Below are positions 8,594 through 16,961 of a stretch of 30,711 bases of DNA, piece after piece. The number at the start of each line of letters is the position of its first letter. The first letter of the stretch is position 1. A model generated the notes under the pieces. That model worked only from the letters and a program-made list of their open reading frames with translations. It was not told the origin of the DNA and made no database searches. The DNA comes from CAYPHJ01 sp964410485 (GTDB lineage Bacteria > Desulfobacterota > Binatia > UBA9968). The stretch covers positions 1-30,711 of the forward strand of contig CAYPHJ010000053.1 in the NCBI GenBank assembly GCA_964410485.1, in the 5' to 3' direction. A program made the translations under genes and the position numbers.

Positions 8594-9079
8594 ATGAAGA
8601 ATAACGTGATTAAAGCCGATGGCGGTGAGATCTTCGATTTCGGCGGGCTGGGTGTGCACTGGAAGGTAGATGGTAGCGACACCTGCCAACGCTTTTCTAT
8701 CGTGCACCATCCAATTGCCCCGCACGCATTGGCTGCACCACTCCATTATCACCACAAAGAAAACGAATTATCTTTCGTGCTCAAGGGGCACTCTGGGCGC
8801 CTTCTTGGGCGAGGAAGTCATTGAGGCTGAGGCCGGCACGTGGGTTTTCAAACCGCGCGGCCAATGGCATACCTTCTGGAAAAGCCGGAGATTCCCAGTG
8901 CGAGATCATCGAAATTATCTCACCTGCTGGATTTGAAAATTTACTTTCGCGAAGTCGCCGCAGCATGGGGCGATCTGGAGGCTTTTGCAAAGATCAACCA
9001 AAAATATGCTCTCGACATGAACTTTGACAGTGTGTTGAATCTTTGCCAGCGCTTCGGGCTGAGTTTTCCAAAGCTATAG
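8594..9079 (+). pseudogene. Single-domain cupin protein broken by three +1 frameshifts
   Basis: Starting at ATG 8594 (ribosome site AGGAGCAGG), the frame encodes a cupin start with PLHYHHKENELSFVLKG. It then continues in the next frame with LGEEVIEAEAGTWVFKPRGQW from about 8800, in the third frame with KAGDSQCEIIEIISPAGFE from about 8885, and back in the original frame with FREVAAAWGDLEAF to 9079. Each join (near 8790, 8885 and 8940) is explained by one extra base. The restored protein would be about 160 residues, normal for a stand-alone cupin. Intact neighbours argue against generally poor sequence, but sequence error cannot be excluded. Confidence 0.75.
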
Positions 9080-9173
9080 GAAGATACGTTTCGCAGCGGC
9101 CACGTTTGCTCAGTGTAAGGTCGTTGGCCGCCGCGAACCTCATTGCGCGAACAGTGCGCGCCTGGCCAACGGG

Positions 9174-9896
9174 ATGCTAACCAAAGCCACTGATGAGGCA
9201 GTATTTCATGCCGAAGGCCTCACAAAAATTTATCGTATGGGTGAAGTGGAGGTCCATGCCCTTCGTGGGGTCGATCTCGAGCTTTATCGCGGTGAGTTCG
9301 TGGTGCTACTCGGTCCTTCCGGCAGCGGGAAATCGACTCTGCTCAACATTTTAGGCGGGCTCGACAATCCAACCAGCGGGCATGTCATCAGCGGCGGGCG
9401 CGACCTCGTGACTGCGGGCGACCGGGAGCTCACTGCTTTTCGCCGCCGGCACGTTGGATTCGTTTTCCAGTTCTATAACCTCATCCCAAGCCTTACCGCA
9501 CGCGAGAATGTTGCGATAGTCACAGAGATCGCCGAAAGTCCCATGACTCCGGAGGAAGCGCTCAATCTGGTCGGTCTCGGCAACCGGCTTGATCATTTTC
9601 CCGCTCAGCTTTCAGGGGGTGAACAACAGCGGGTTGCCGTGGCGCGCGCTATCGCCAAGCGGCCACAAGTGCTGTTGTGTGACGAGCCCACAGGCGCGCT
9701 GGACTCGCAGACCGGCATCACAGTGCTCGAGGCTCTCGAACGGATCAACAGGGAGCTCGGCACGACTACCGTGGTGATCACCCACAACGCCGGTATTGCT
9801 GAGATGGCTGACCGGGTCATCCACCTGAGCGACGGGCACATCCAGTCTGTCCATATAAACACGCATAAGAAGTCGCCGCGGGAGTTATCCTGGTGA
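9174..9896 (+). CDS. ABC exporter ATPase, LolD/MacB type
   Basis: This 240-residue ATPase has Walker A GPSGSGKST (47-55), the FQFYNLIP Q-loop typical of LolD/MacB/FtsE enzymes, signature LSGGEQQR (146-153), Walker B ending in Asp170-Glu171 (CDEPTGALD) and switch His204. It powers the membrane permease encoded next, whose GTG start lies inside this gene's stop codon. No strong ribosome site is seen at ATG 9174. Family membership is certain. The cargo is unknown: lipid, lipoprotein, peptide and drug exporters share these features. Confidence 0.92.
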   Translation: MLTKATDEAVFHAEGLTKIYRMGEVEVHALRGVDLELYRGEFVVLLGPSGSGKSTLLNILGGLDNPTSGHVISGGRDLVTAGDRELTAFRRRHVGFVFQFYNLIPSLTARENVAIVTEIAESPMTPEEALNLVGLGNRLDHFPAQLSGGEQQRVAVARAIAKRPQVLLCDEPTGALDSQTGITVLEALERINRELGTTTVVITHNAGIAEMADRVIHLSDGHIQSVHINTHKKSPRELSW

Positions 9897-12256
9897 GCGC
9901 GCTCTACCGCAAGCTCTTGCGCGATCTCTGGCGGATGCGCGGTCAGGCCATAGCCATCGCCATTGTCATTGCCGGCGGCGTGGCAACGCTCGTCATGTCC
10001 TTGACCAGCCTGGAATCTCTGGTGGTCACGCGCGATGCATTTTACCGGGACTTCCGTTTCACCGATATCTTTGCCTCGCTTAAGCGCGCGCCGGAATCCC
10101 TGCGCGAGCTTGTCGAAGCGATTCCCGGCGTACAGCAAGTGGAAACCCGGGTGGTCGCCGGAGCCAACCTTGATGTTCCAGGTTTCACCGATCCTGTAAC
10201 GGGCGTGCTGGTCTCGCTTCCTGATGGTCGGAATGCGGAGCTCAACCGTCTCTTCCTCCGTGAAGGACGCGTCCCCGAGGCTGGTCGCGACCGTGAGGTG
10301 GTGCTGCACGAAAGCTTCGCCGAAGCTCATGCGCTGTGGCCGGGGGGGCGACTGGCCGCCGTTCTGAACGGCCGACGCCAGGAACTCGAGATCGTCGGCA
10401 TCGCCCTTTCACCGGAACACATCTATCAGATCAAGCCCGGCGATCTTTTCCCCGACTTCGAGCGCCACGGAATTTTGTGGATGAATCGAGAGGCACTGGC
10501 AGCAGCCTACGATATGGACGGAGCTTTCAATGACGTAGTCCTGACCCTAACTCTTGATGCGCGTGCCCCAGACGTGATCAACCACCTGGACATGCTGCTC
10601 GCGCCCCACGGCGGCCTGGGGGCCATCACGCGCGACGACCAAATTTCCCATCGCTATCTCGAAGTGGAGCTGGGACAACTGCGCGCGATGGCAACGCTGT
10701 TTCCGACTATTTTTTTAGGCGTGGCCGCATTCCTTCTCAACGTGGTGCTCACGCGCCTGATCAGTACCCAGCGTGATCAGATCGCCATTCTCAAGGCATT
10801 CGGTTACGGCAATATCGCAGTCGGGCTGCACTACGTCCAGCTCGTGCTGCTCATTATCGTTTTCGGATTGTTACTCGGCTCGCTGTTTGGCGTGTGGCTT
10901 GGACAGATGCTGGCCGACTTGTATCGATGGTTTTTCCGCTTTCCTTATCTCGAATACGTGCTCAGTTCGCGGGTAGTCGCCATTGGCGTCGTGGTTTCGG
11001 TGGTGGCTGGAGTCACCGGTACGCTCTCGGCGGTGCGGCGCGCGGTACGACTCCCACCGGCTGAGGCTATGCGCCCTGAACCTCCGCCGGTGTTTCGTCC
11101 CACTCTGGTAGAACGTTTGGGTCTGCAGCGCCTATTTCACCAACCGGCGCGGATCGTTTTGCGCAATATCGAGAGGCGGCCGGTTCGAGCGGCGCTCTCC
11201 GTAATCGGTATAGCTTGCGCTTGCGGAATTCTCATGGTCGGGAGATTTCAGCAGGGCGCGGTTAATTATCTGATTACTGTTCAATTTGGCCTGGCCCAGC
11301 GCGACGACCTCACGGTCACGTTCATCGAGCCGACCTCCTGGCGTGTCCTGTACGAGCTTGCAGCGCTTCCCGGAGTGCACCGGGTAGAGCCTTACCGTAG
11401 CGCCGCCGCCATCCTCCGCCTTGAGCAGCGCAGCTACCGAACGGGCATACAGGGCCTTGAGAGCAATGGTGATCTTCGCCGGTTATTGGACGAGACTCTC
11501 CAAACGGTTGCCATACCACCCGAGGGTTTGCTGCTCAACGATTTCCTTGCAGAGACGCTGCAGGCTCGCCCGGGTGACCGGATCACCGTGGAGTTCCTCG
11601 AGGGGCGACGCGAGACTCGCGAAGTACCCGTGAGTGGCATCATACGAGAGTTTACAGGGGTGGCGGCTTATATGAACATTCAAGCGCTAAACCGTCTCAT
11701 GCGTGAGGGGTCTGCTATTTCCGGAGCACACCTTGCGGTCGATTCCGCATATCGTAACAGCGTGGTGGCTGCGCTCAAAGATGCGCCGCGTATTGCGGGG
11801 ATCACCGACCGGCACACGGCAATCCGAAATTTTTATGAGTCCATGGCTAACATTATTCTAACGTTTGCCTTCTTCGCCACTCTGCTCGCCGGCAGCATTG
11901 CTTTCGGCGTAGTCTACAACAGCGCCCGGATAACCCTGGCCGAGCGTTTGCGCGAACTGGCAAGCCTGCGCGTCCTTGGTTTCACGCGGGGTGAAATCAG
12001 TTACATACTGCTAGCGGAGCTTGGGTTATTCACGGTGGCTGCCATTCCCATTGGATTTTTGATCGGCTTTGGACTTGTCGCCTACATTGTACGTGGTGTG
12101 GAATCAGAGCTTTACCGCATACCTTTGGTTGTTGAGCCTCACGTTTTTGCCTTCGCCGCCACCGTGATTATCGTAGCAACCATACTTTCCAGCCTTGTAG
12201 TCGTCCGCCGACTATCTCGACTTGATTTGATCGAGGTGCTGAAAACTCGGGAGTGA
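9893..12256 (+). CDS. ABC exporter permease with two FtsX domains
   Basis: This 787-residue permease has an N-terminal transmembrane helix (~15-37), a large periplasmic region, an FtsX helix bundle (~275-390), then a second helix-plus-periplasmic unit and a final FtsX bundle (~655-780). This double-FtsX layout is typical of DevC/YbbP-like permeases that act as mechanotransmitters rather than simple channels. The start GTG at 9893 overlaps the ATPase stop (GTGA), indicating translational coupling. The adaptor gene follows after 37 bases. The three genes form one tripartite exporter lacking only an outer-membrane partner. Confidence 0.92.
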   Translation: MSALYRKLLRDLWRMRGQAIAIAIVIAGGVATLVMSLTSLESLVVTRDAFYRDFRFTDIFASLKRAPESLRELVEAIPGVQQVETRVVAGANLDVPGFTDPVTGVLVSLPDGRNAELNRLFLREGRVPEAGRDREVVLHESFAEAHALWPGGRLAAVLNGRRQELEIVGIALSPEHIYQIKPGDLFPDFERHGILWMNREALAAAYDMDGAFNDVVLTLTLDARAPDVINHLDMLLAPHGGLGAITRDDQISHRYLEVELGQLRAMATLFPTIFLGVAAFLLNVVLTRLISTQRDQIAILKAFGYGNIAVGLHYVQLVLLIIVFGLLLGSLFGVWLGQMLADLYRWFFRFPYLEYVLSSRVVAIGVVVSVVAGVTGTLSAVRRAVRLPPAEAMRPEPPPVFRPTLVERLGLQRLFHQPARIVLRNIERRPVRAALSVIGIACACGILMVGRFQQGAVNYLITVQFGLAQRDDLTVTFIEPTSWRVLYELAALPGVHRVEPYRSAAAILRLEQRSYRTGIQGLESNGDLRRLLDETLQTVAIPPEGLLLNDFLAETLQARPGDRITVEFLEGRRETREVPVSGIIREFTGVAAYMNIQALNRLMREGSAISGAHLAVDSAYRNSVVAALKDAPRIAGITDRHTAIRNFYESMANIILTFAFFATLLAGSIAFGVVYNSARITLAERLRELASLRVLGFTRGEISYILLAELGLFTVAAIPIGFLIGFGLVAYIVRGVESELYRIPLVVEPHVFAFAATVIIVATILSSLVVVRRLSRLDLIEVLKTRE

Positions 12257-12293
12257 TTGCTTCACATGGATTTTGCAACCAGGAACCAACTTC

Positions 12294-13484
12294 ATGCCTT
12301 GGCGTAGACGACTTGCTGTTGTTCTTGCAGCAACTGCCATAATTGGCTTGCTGGTATGGGGCTTTCGCGCCTCACCGGTGCTGATCGATGTGGAATCTGT
12401 CTCGCGCGGTTATCTTGCAGTCACGATCGAGGACGAGGGCCGGACCAGAGTGATCGATCGTTACGAAGTCTCTGCGCCGATTACCGCTGAAACGCGCAGA
12501 ATCGTGCTTGACGTGGGCGACGCCGTAAAACAGGGTCAGATAATCGTCACGCTAGACACAGTGGCTGCGCCAACGCTGGATGCGCGCGCCGTAGCTCAGG
12601 CCCGCGCGCGTGTTGCCGCCGCTGAAGCGGTCGTGGCAACTGCACGTGAGGAGGTGAAGGCCCTCGAAGCCACTGCACGCTTTGCGCGTGCGGAAGCCGA
12701 TCGATTGCGGCGTCTTGGCGCGGAAGATTTCATCGCCCGCAGCGTCGTGGAACAAGCAGAAGCTGAAGCAGGGCGGACGGCAGCCTTGCATCGTTCTGCC
12801 GAGTTTCGCATGCGTACCGCCGTCTTCGAGCTCGAAGCCGCGCGCGCCGCATTGGCGTACGGTGGTGTTCAGGATCCGAAGGCCACTCGCACAATCGAGT
12901 TGCGGGCTCCGGTATCTGGGCGAGTGCTGAGGCGGCACTTTGAAAGTGGCCGAGTTGTACAGCCTGGCCAGCCCATCCTCGTAATTGGTGACCCGGCAAG
13001 CCTGGAGGTGGAAGTGGATGTCCTCTCCTCGGACGCGGTGCGCATAGCACCAGGCATGCCGGTGCGGCTCGAGCGTTGGGGCAGCCCGGAACCGCTCAAC
13101 GGACGTGTCAGGCGGGTGGAGCCAGTTGCGTTCACCAAAATTTCTGCATTGGGCGTGGAGGAGCAACGAGTTTGGGTCATTGTCGAGATCGTTGATCCGC
13201 CCGAGCGCTGGGAACGTCTCGGCGACGGTTATCGAGTCAACGCGCGGTTTGTCCTCTGGCAAGCAGACGACGTGCTCCGCGTCCCGACAAGCAGCTTGTT
13301 CCGCCACGGCGACGGCTGGGCGGTCTTCGTCGTGAGCCAAAGGCGTTCGCGCCTGCGCCAAGTGGAGATCGGCGAGCGTGGCGACCGCTACACCCGAGTC
13401 ATCTCGGGTGTAGCGGAAGGCGAGCCCGTAATCGTGCACCCGAGCCGAGATATCGAGGACGGCACCCGGGTGACGGTGCGCTAA
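12294..13484 (+). CDS. Periplasmic adaptor subunit, HlyD/RND-type membrane fusion protein
   Basis: With ATG 12294 as start the protein has 396 residues: a membrane anchor (~7-26), a beta-barrel/lipoyl half (~45-85), a long alanine/arginine/glutamate-rich coiled coil (~90-190), the second lipoyl half (RAPVSGRVLRR) and a beta-barrel to the end. This adaptor bridges the FtsX permease to an outer-membrane tunnel of TolC type, which is not in the window. The frame extends to TTG 12273, but CAGGAA upstream of ATG 12294 favours the shorter form. It is in operon with the ATPase and permease. Confidence 0.9.
   Translation: MPWRRRLAVVLAATAIIGLLVWGFRASPVLIDVESVSRGYLAVTIEDEGRTRVIDRYEVSAPITAETRRIVLDVGDAVKQGQIIVTLDTVAAPTLDARAVAQARARVAAAEAVVATAREEVKALEATARFARAEADRLRRLGAEDFIARSVVEQAEAEAGRTAALHRSAEFRMRTAVFELEAARAALAYGGVQDPKATRTIELRAPVSGRVLRRHFESGRVVQPGQPILVIGDPASLEVEVDVLSSDAVRIAPGMPVRLERWGSPEPLNGRVRRVEPVAFTKISALGVEEQRVWVIVEIVDPPERWERLGDGYRVNARFVLWQADDVLRVPTSSLFRHGDGWAVFVVSQRRSRLRQVEIGERGDRYTRVISGVAEGEPVIVHPSRDIEDGTRVTVR
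13385..13416. repeat. Perfect 14-bp inverted repeat with 4-base loop inside the adaptor gene
   Basis: The arm CCGCTACACCCGAG (13385-13398) is followed by TCAT and its exact reverse complement (13403-13416). It lies about 70 bases before the adaptor stop codon, between convergent genes. There is no U-tract, so it is not a standard intrinsic terminator. A long GC-rich hairpin in an mRNA end could slow RNA decay or limit read-through into the convergent ars genes. Confidence 0.7.
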
Positions 13485-13494
13485 GCGAGCAGAC

Positions 13495-14163
13495 TCAGGC
13501 TGGAAATTTCAATCTACAGCATTCGCTGCCATGCACATAGCTACATGCCGGTACAGCGAGAAGCACTCCGACAAGTGGAGCGGTCAGATAGATCCACAGC
13601 GCTTCAAGATGACCGGCTATCAAGGCCGGCGCTAACGACCGCGCGGGGTTCATGGACGCTCCGGAAATGGGGCCCGCAAACAATGCTTCCAAGGCAATCA
13701 CCGACCCCACAGCTATCCCTGCAACTATCCCCTTTTCCTTGCCGCCCGTGGAAACCTTGAGGATTACGAGCATGAGAACCCACGTTAACACGATCTCGAA
13801 AGTAAAGGATTACATGGCGGGTCCGGCTGGGCTCGTTGCGCCGAGAGTGGAATGATGCGGAAACAGCAGTCGCAGCAGACCGCTCGCACACAGCGCCCCG
13901 AAACATTGACTCAAGATATAAGCCGGTACCGATCTGGCCGGAAAACGTCCCGCCGCCCAGAAGCCTATCGTAACCGCCGGATTGAGGTGAGCCCCCGACG
14001 TCTTGCCAAACGTGTAGATCATAGCCATGACGATGAGGCCGAAGGTGAGCGCGACTCCGACATGCGTCACAGCGCCGCCGCTAATGTCATTAGTAATAAT
14101 GGCTCCGGTACCGGCAAAAACCAGCGCGAACGTGCCAAATAGCTCCGCGATACATTTGTTCAT
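13495..14163 (-). pseudogene. aqpS: AqpS-type aquaglyceroporin with an in-frame TAA stop
   Basis: A single 222-codon frame encodes a complete MIP channel with both pore motifs, Asn61-Pro-Ala (SGAHLNPAVT) and Asn172-Pro-Ala-Arg175 (SGASMNPARS). Codon 118 (13810-13812) is TAA; the surrounding residues (PAM-stop-SFTFEIVLTW) suggest a lost glutamine codon CAA. Without readthrough only the first half-channel would be made, so function is likely lost. In arsR-aqpS-arsC loci such a channel lets arsenite made by ArsC flow out of the cell. Its ATG overlaps the arsR stop (ATGA). It is a pseudogene unless the stop is suppressed or is a sequence error. Confidence 0.85.
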
Positions 14164-14597
14164 GGTTGGAGCGCTTTGTCAGGATCGGCACTTGCCGGCT
14201 TGGGGGCTCGCTTGAGCACAGCTGAGAGTCTAGGCGAGCAGCAAAGGCTCACAAGGCGCCCGCGATCGGATTGCATTTGCGGCTCCTTCGTGAGCCACTC
14301 GCGCACCGCTCTTAGCACTTCTGCTGCATAAGGATTGCTCGGCTGCGCGAGCCGATAATGCATCCACTTGCCCTCGCGCCGCGAAGCAACGATCCCCGCA
14401 CGACGCAGGTACGCCAGGTGACGCGAGATCTTGGGCTGCGTCGTCTTTAAACCTTTCACCAGAAAACAGACGCAGACTTCGTCATCACCGATCAGATTCA
14501 GCAATCTTAACCGGGTTTGATCGCCAAGCGCGCGAAATAGCAACTCGATTTCGTTAGCTTTAATCTCCTTAGCCCTCATAAATCGGAATGCTAGCAC
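14160..14597 (-). CDS. arsR: ArsR-family arsenical-responsive repressor
   Basis: The protein (145 residues from GTG 14597, 139 from ATG 14579) is a winged-helix ArsR/SmtB repressor. Residues ~16-100 carry the fold, with the arsenite-binding cysteine pair at the start of helix 3 (EVCVCFLV, Cys42 and Cys44) followed by the recognition helix QPKISRHLAYLRRAG. A further Cys pair (SLCCSP) lies near the C terminus. Neither start has a clear ribosome site. It is expected to release its operator on binding As(III) or Sb(III). It is co-transcribed with the aquaglyceroporin and divergent from arsC. Confidence 0.92.
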   Translation of the reverse strand: MLAFRFMRAKEIKANEIELLFRALGDQTRLRLLNLIGDDEVCVCFLVKGLKTTQPKISRHLAYLRRAGIVASRREGKWMHYRLAQPSNPYAAEVLRAVREWLTKEPQMQSDRGRLVSLCCSPRLSAVLKRAPKPASADPDKALQP

Positions 14598-14605
14598 AAT
14601 TTTTT

Positions 14606-14642
14606 ACATATGTCTTGACATATATGTTGTACGGGTTATATT
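14606..14642 (+). promoter_or_regulatory. ArsR operator overlapping the arsC promoter
   Basis: A perfect -35 box TTGACA (14615-14620), a 16-base spacer and TATATT (14637-14642) lie 27 bases before arsC. The -35 box is embedded in the palindrome ATATGTC-TT-GACATAT (about 14608-14623), extended outward by further imperfect symmetry. This is where an ArsR dimer would block RNA polymerase. The same site lies directly upstream of arsR on the other strand, so it can serve autorepression as well. Confidence 0.75.
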
Positions 14643-14669
14643 CGCTCAAGCAGATGTGAGGAGGGATCC

Positions 14670-15155
14670 ATGACAACGAACCCACCGCGCAAAATCTTAT
14701 TTCTCTGCACCGGCAACTCCGCGCGCAGCATCTTCGCTGAATACCTTACGCATAAGATCGCCAAAGGCCGCTTCGAAGCCTTCAGTGCAGGCAGCGACCC
14801 CGCCGGTAAAGTCAATCCGTTCGCCCTCCAGGTGCTCAACGACCAGTACCAGATCGATGCGCGGCAGGCGCGGAGCAAATCATGGGATGAGTTTCGGCAC
14901 ACTCGTTTCGATATCGTGATTACTGTCTGCGATCGAGCGAAAGAATGCTGTCCGATCTTTCCGGGACAACCGATTGTCGCCCACTGGAGTATCCCTGATC
15001 CCGCCCTGGCCAGTGGAACTGACACTCAGAAGCTCAGGCAGTTTAGAGACGCGGCGCAACAGATCCAGCGCCGCATCGAGTTGCTGTGCTCGTTCCCGGA
15101 CGACAACCTCGGTCATTTACAGACAGAGGAAAAAAGCCGTGCTCGTGAAGCGTGA
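14670..15155 (+). CDS. arsC: Arsenate reductase, thioredoxin-linked LMW-phosphatase type
   Basis: This 161-residue protein has the low-molecular-weight phosphatase loop Cys13-x5-Arg19 (CTGNSARS) and the general acid Asp110 (IPDP). It also has the extra redox cysteines Cys87 and Cys93/Cys94 that carry the disulfide cascade in thioredoxin-dependent arsenate reductases. It reduces arsenate to arsenite. GAGGAGGG precedes ATG 14670. It is divergent from arsR-aqpS and controlled by the palindrome over its -35 box. Length is somewhat above the usual 130-140 residues, with a C-terminal charged tail that looks dispensable. Confidence 0.93.
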   Translation: MTTNPPRKILFLCTGNSARSIFAEYLTHKIAKGRFEAFSAGSDPAGKVNPFALQVLNDQYQIDARQARSKSWDEFRHTRFDIVITVCDRAKECCPIFPGQPIVAHWSIPDPALASGTDTQKLRQFRDAAQQIQRRIELLCSFPDDNLGHLQTEEKSRAREA

Positions 15156-15400
15156 TCGTGCTCGTATAAAACAAAAAACGTGTTCGTGACACGTGCTCGT
15201 GCTCGTGAAAAGAAAAACTTCTTCTTACTTAGCGCCTTCGCGCCTTTGCGGGAGACATGATTTACAAAAGGCGAATAGCTGATGGTCAAAACAGCAATGT
15301 TCGCGTGGCATGATCGTGCAAACAAAGAATTTATCCCACAAAGACGCAGGCGCCTTCGCGCCCCTTCGATATCACTCAGGACATGCTTTGCGAGAGTCAT
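15135..15400. repeat. CGTGCTCGTG-type and GCGCCTTTGCG-type short repeats
   Basis: Between arsC and arsI lie several near-copies of CGTGCTCGTG (about 15139-15210, e.g. CGTGATCGTGCTCGT, ACGTGCTCGTGCTCGTGA), then TTAGCGCCTTCGCGCCTTTGCGG (about 15230-15255), then CCCACAAAGACGCAGGCGCCTTCGCG (about 15335-15360). They resemble the cluster at 1240-1530. An upstream extension of the arsI frame across this stretch is not credible. Confidence 0.55.
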
Positions 15401-15425
15401 AATTTCCGAGAAGGAGGAAGAGTTT

Positions 15426-15872
15426 ATGGGAAATACAAGAAAGGTTCATCTCGCGCTGAACGTCAACGATGTGGAGAAATCGGTGCAATTCTACCGCACA
15501 ATGTTTGGCCTGGAACCCGCAAAGTGGAAGCCGGGATATGCCAAGTTCGACATCCCCGAGCCACCGCTCAATCTAACGCTGAATCATGCCGGCTCAGCGA
15601 TAGAAAGAGGCGCCTTGAGTCATCTGGGCATTGAAGTTGCCAGCACAGCAGAGGTCCTTGCCGCGAAGGAGCGACTTCAAAAGGCAGGGCTCCAAACCGA
15701 GGACGAAATGAACGTGGATTGTTGTTTCGCTTTGCAGGATAAGATCTGGATTGCCGATCCGGATGGCAATCGTTGGGAGTTCTTCGTGGTCAAAGTCGGC
15801 GACACAAAACCTGAACTCACTGCCGCCGACCGGGCGACGACGTCCGAGGGTTCAAGTTGCTGCCGGATGTGA
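15426..15872 (+). CDS. arsI: ArsI-like C-As lyase, vicinal-oxygen-chelate (glyoxalase/CadI) family
   Basis: This 148-residue protein matches the ArsI/CadI type of vicinal-oxygen-chelate dioxygenase. Candidate metal ligands are His8, His66 and Glu118, and the As(III)-binding vicinal pair is Cys99-Cys100 (VDCCFALQDK). A further CC lies at the C terminus (SSCCRM), as in ArsI proteins. ArsI uses Fe(II) and O2 to break the carbon-arsenic bond of methylarsenite and trivalent aromatic arsenicals. AAGGAGGAAG precedes ATG 15426. The ars context supports ArsI over the cadmium-linked CadI. It shares strand with arsC but lies 270 bases away across repeats, so it may have its own promoter. Confidence 0.88.
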   Translation: MGNTRKVHLALNVNDVEKSVQFYRTMFGLEPAKWKPGYAKFDIPEPPLNLTLNHAGSAIERGALSHLGIEVASTAEVLAAKERLQKAGLQTEDEMNVDCCFALQDKIWIADPDGNRWEFFVVKVGDTKPELTAADRATTSEGSSCCRM

Positions 15873-16114
15873 TCTTCGCAAGTCAGAGAGACCTCCGCGT
15901 TGGGAGCGAGGCGGCACCTGTCCGACTCGTCACAAGTACACAGGAGAAAGCGGCGCGGTTGTGATGTTTGCCCAGCGTACACGCGGTCCCTCACAAGCAC
16001 GAGACCGAGCAAGATTAAAACTCTTTGGCCAAGCCTGCCTCATCTGCCGAGATCCTCCGACTCTTCATCACTCCAGCAACCTATGTTATTCCTTCGCCGC
16101 AGGGAGGGGACAGC

Positions 16115-16471
16115 ATGGCTCGGATAACGGGCTGCCATCGATTATGCAAAGGCGATCCCACAGAGGCAGCGCGTATAGCCCCCGATCTCATAGCGAACGG
16201 GCTCCGTGTGGATTATAGCAGGCATGGGTCAGCCGCATGGGCGTTCTACATCGATATGGTCCCTGCCCGCTGGCGAACGGATCCGCTCTTGATCTTTGAG
16301 GTCGAAGCACAAAGGATTGTTAAGGTGCCAATCTGGCTACCTCGGAGGGCCGACTACGCCATTATAAAAATGCCGGGGGAAGCCCTTACTTACATTCCGA
16401 TTCGAGTTCTCGGTTTCTTGAATCTCCCTGGCTTTCCGATTTACAATGGCTTCGTCGGCTTTTTCGAGTAA
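16115..16471 (+). CDS. Hypothetical protein, 118 residues
   Basis: AGGGAGGGGA lies just upstream of ATG 16115, supporting a real gene. The protein is soluble-looking with a C-terminal half rich in hydrophobic and aromatic residues (PIWLPRRADYAIIKMPGEAL). No family is recognised. It is followed after 11 bases by another small gene on the same strand, probably in operon. Confidence 0.55.
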   Translation: MARITGCHRLCKGDPTEAARIAPDLIANGLRVDYSRHGSAAWAFYIDMVPARWRTDPLLIFEVEAQRIVKVPIWLPRRADYAIIKMPGEALTYIPIRVLGFLNLPGFPIYNGFVGFFE

Positions 16472-16482
16472 CGGGGTGAAAT

Positions 16483-16752
16483 ATGCTTAAGAAGGGCTGG
16501 TTTGTCGAGGACTCGATAGTGAAAACGCTGGAGAATCTGATTGCCGAATCCGAGCTTGAGCTGTTCACTTCCACTGAGCGCGAAGAATTCGAGCAACGTC
16601 TTATCGACGAGATTCGGACAATTGCTGTTTATCCGTTGGAGACACAGGAAACCGTAGAGCAGTATATTCGACAACATGGGGCGCAGCTCCATGAATTCGC
16701 TCTAAAAATCCGCTCGCGTCATCTCGCAACAAGGCGTGAAGGCGCTGCCTAA
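16483..16752 (+). CDS. Hypothetical protein, 89 residues, helical
   Basis: The small acidic protein starts at ATG 16483 behind a GGGGTGA ribosome site. It is predicted mostly helical (EEFEQRLIDEIRTIAV, QETVEQYIRQHGAQLHEFAL). No family is recognised. Its first codons and upstream flank are duplicated in degraded form at 17346-17408. Confidence 0.55.
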   Translation: MLKKGWFVEDSIVKTLENLIAESELELFTSTEREEFEQRLIDEIRTIAVYPLETQETVEQYIRQHGAQLHEFALKIRSRHLATRREGAA

Positions 16753-16961
16753 GATTACGAGTATCCCCTTTTGTTTTCACGCCTTCAGCATCGCGCCACG
16801 CACCTCACGATCTCGGCATTTCTCCCCGTCACCATCACGAGCCACGAACCCCAATTCCGGACGCACTGATTTTCAGGTGTATAATAACGGACAATCATTT
16901 TCGGCTCTTACCTGCTGAGACTTTGGAGCTACCGAATAGTACCGCCGGAAGTGGAGCCGTT

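Noticed and set aside
12552..13439. 295-codon open frame on the minus strand
   Set aside because: It is antisense to the intact HlyD-type adaptor gene; composition is typical of a shadow frame in GC-rich DNA.
13810..13812. Stop-codon reassignment to glutamine
   Set aside because: Several intact genes in the window end in TAA and TAG at their family-expected ends, so a general reassignment is not tenable.
15135..15210. CGTGCTCGTG tandem as a possible CRISPR or iteron array
   Set aside because: Units are short, irregular and without regular spacers; no cas or replication gene is near.
15282..15425. N-terminal extension of the ArsI-like protein
   Set aside because: The strong ribosome site is at ATG 15426, and the extension crosses short repeats without family similarity.
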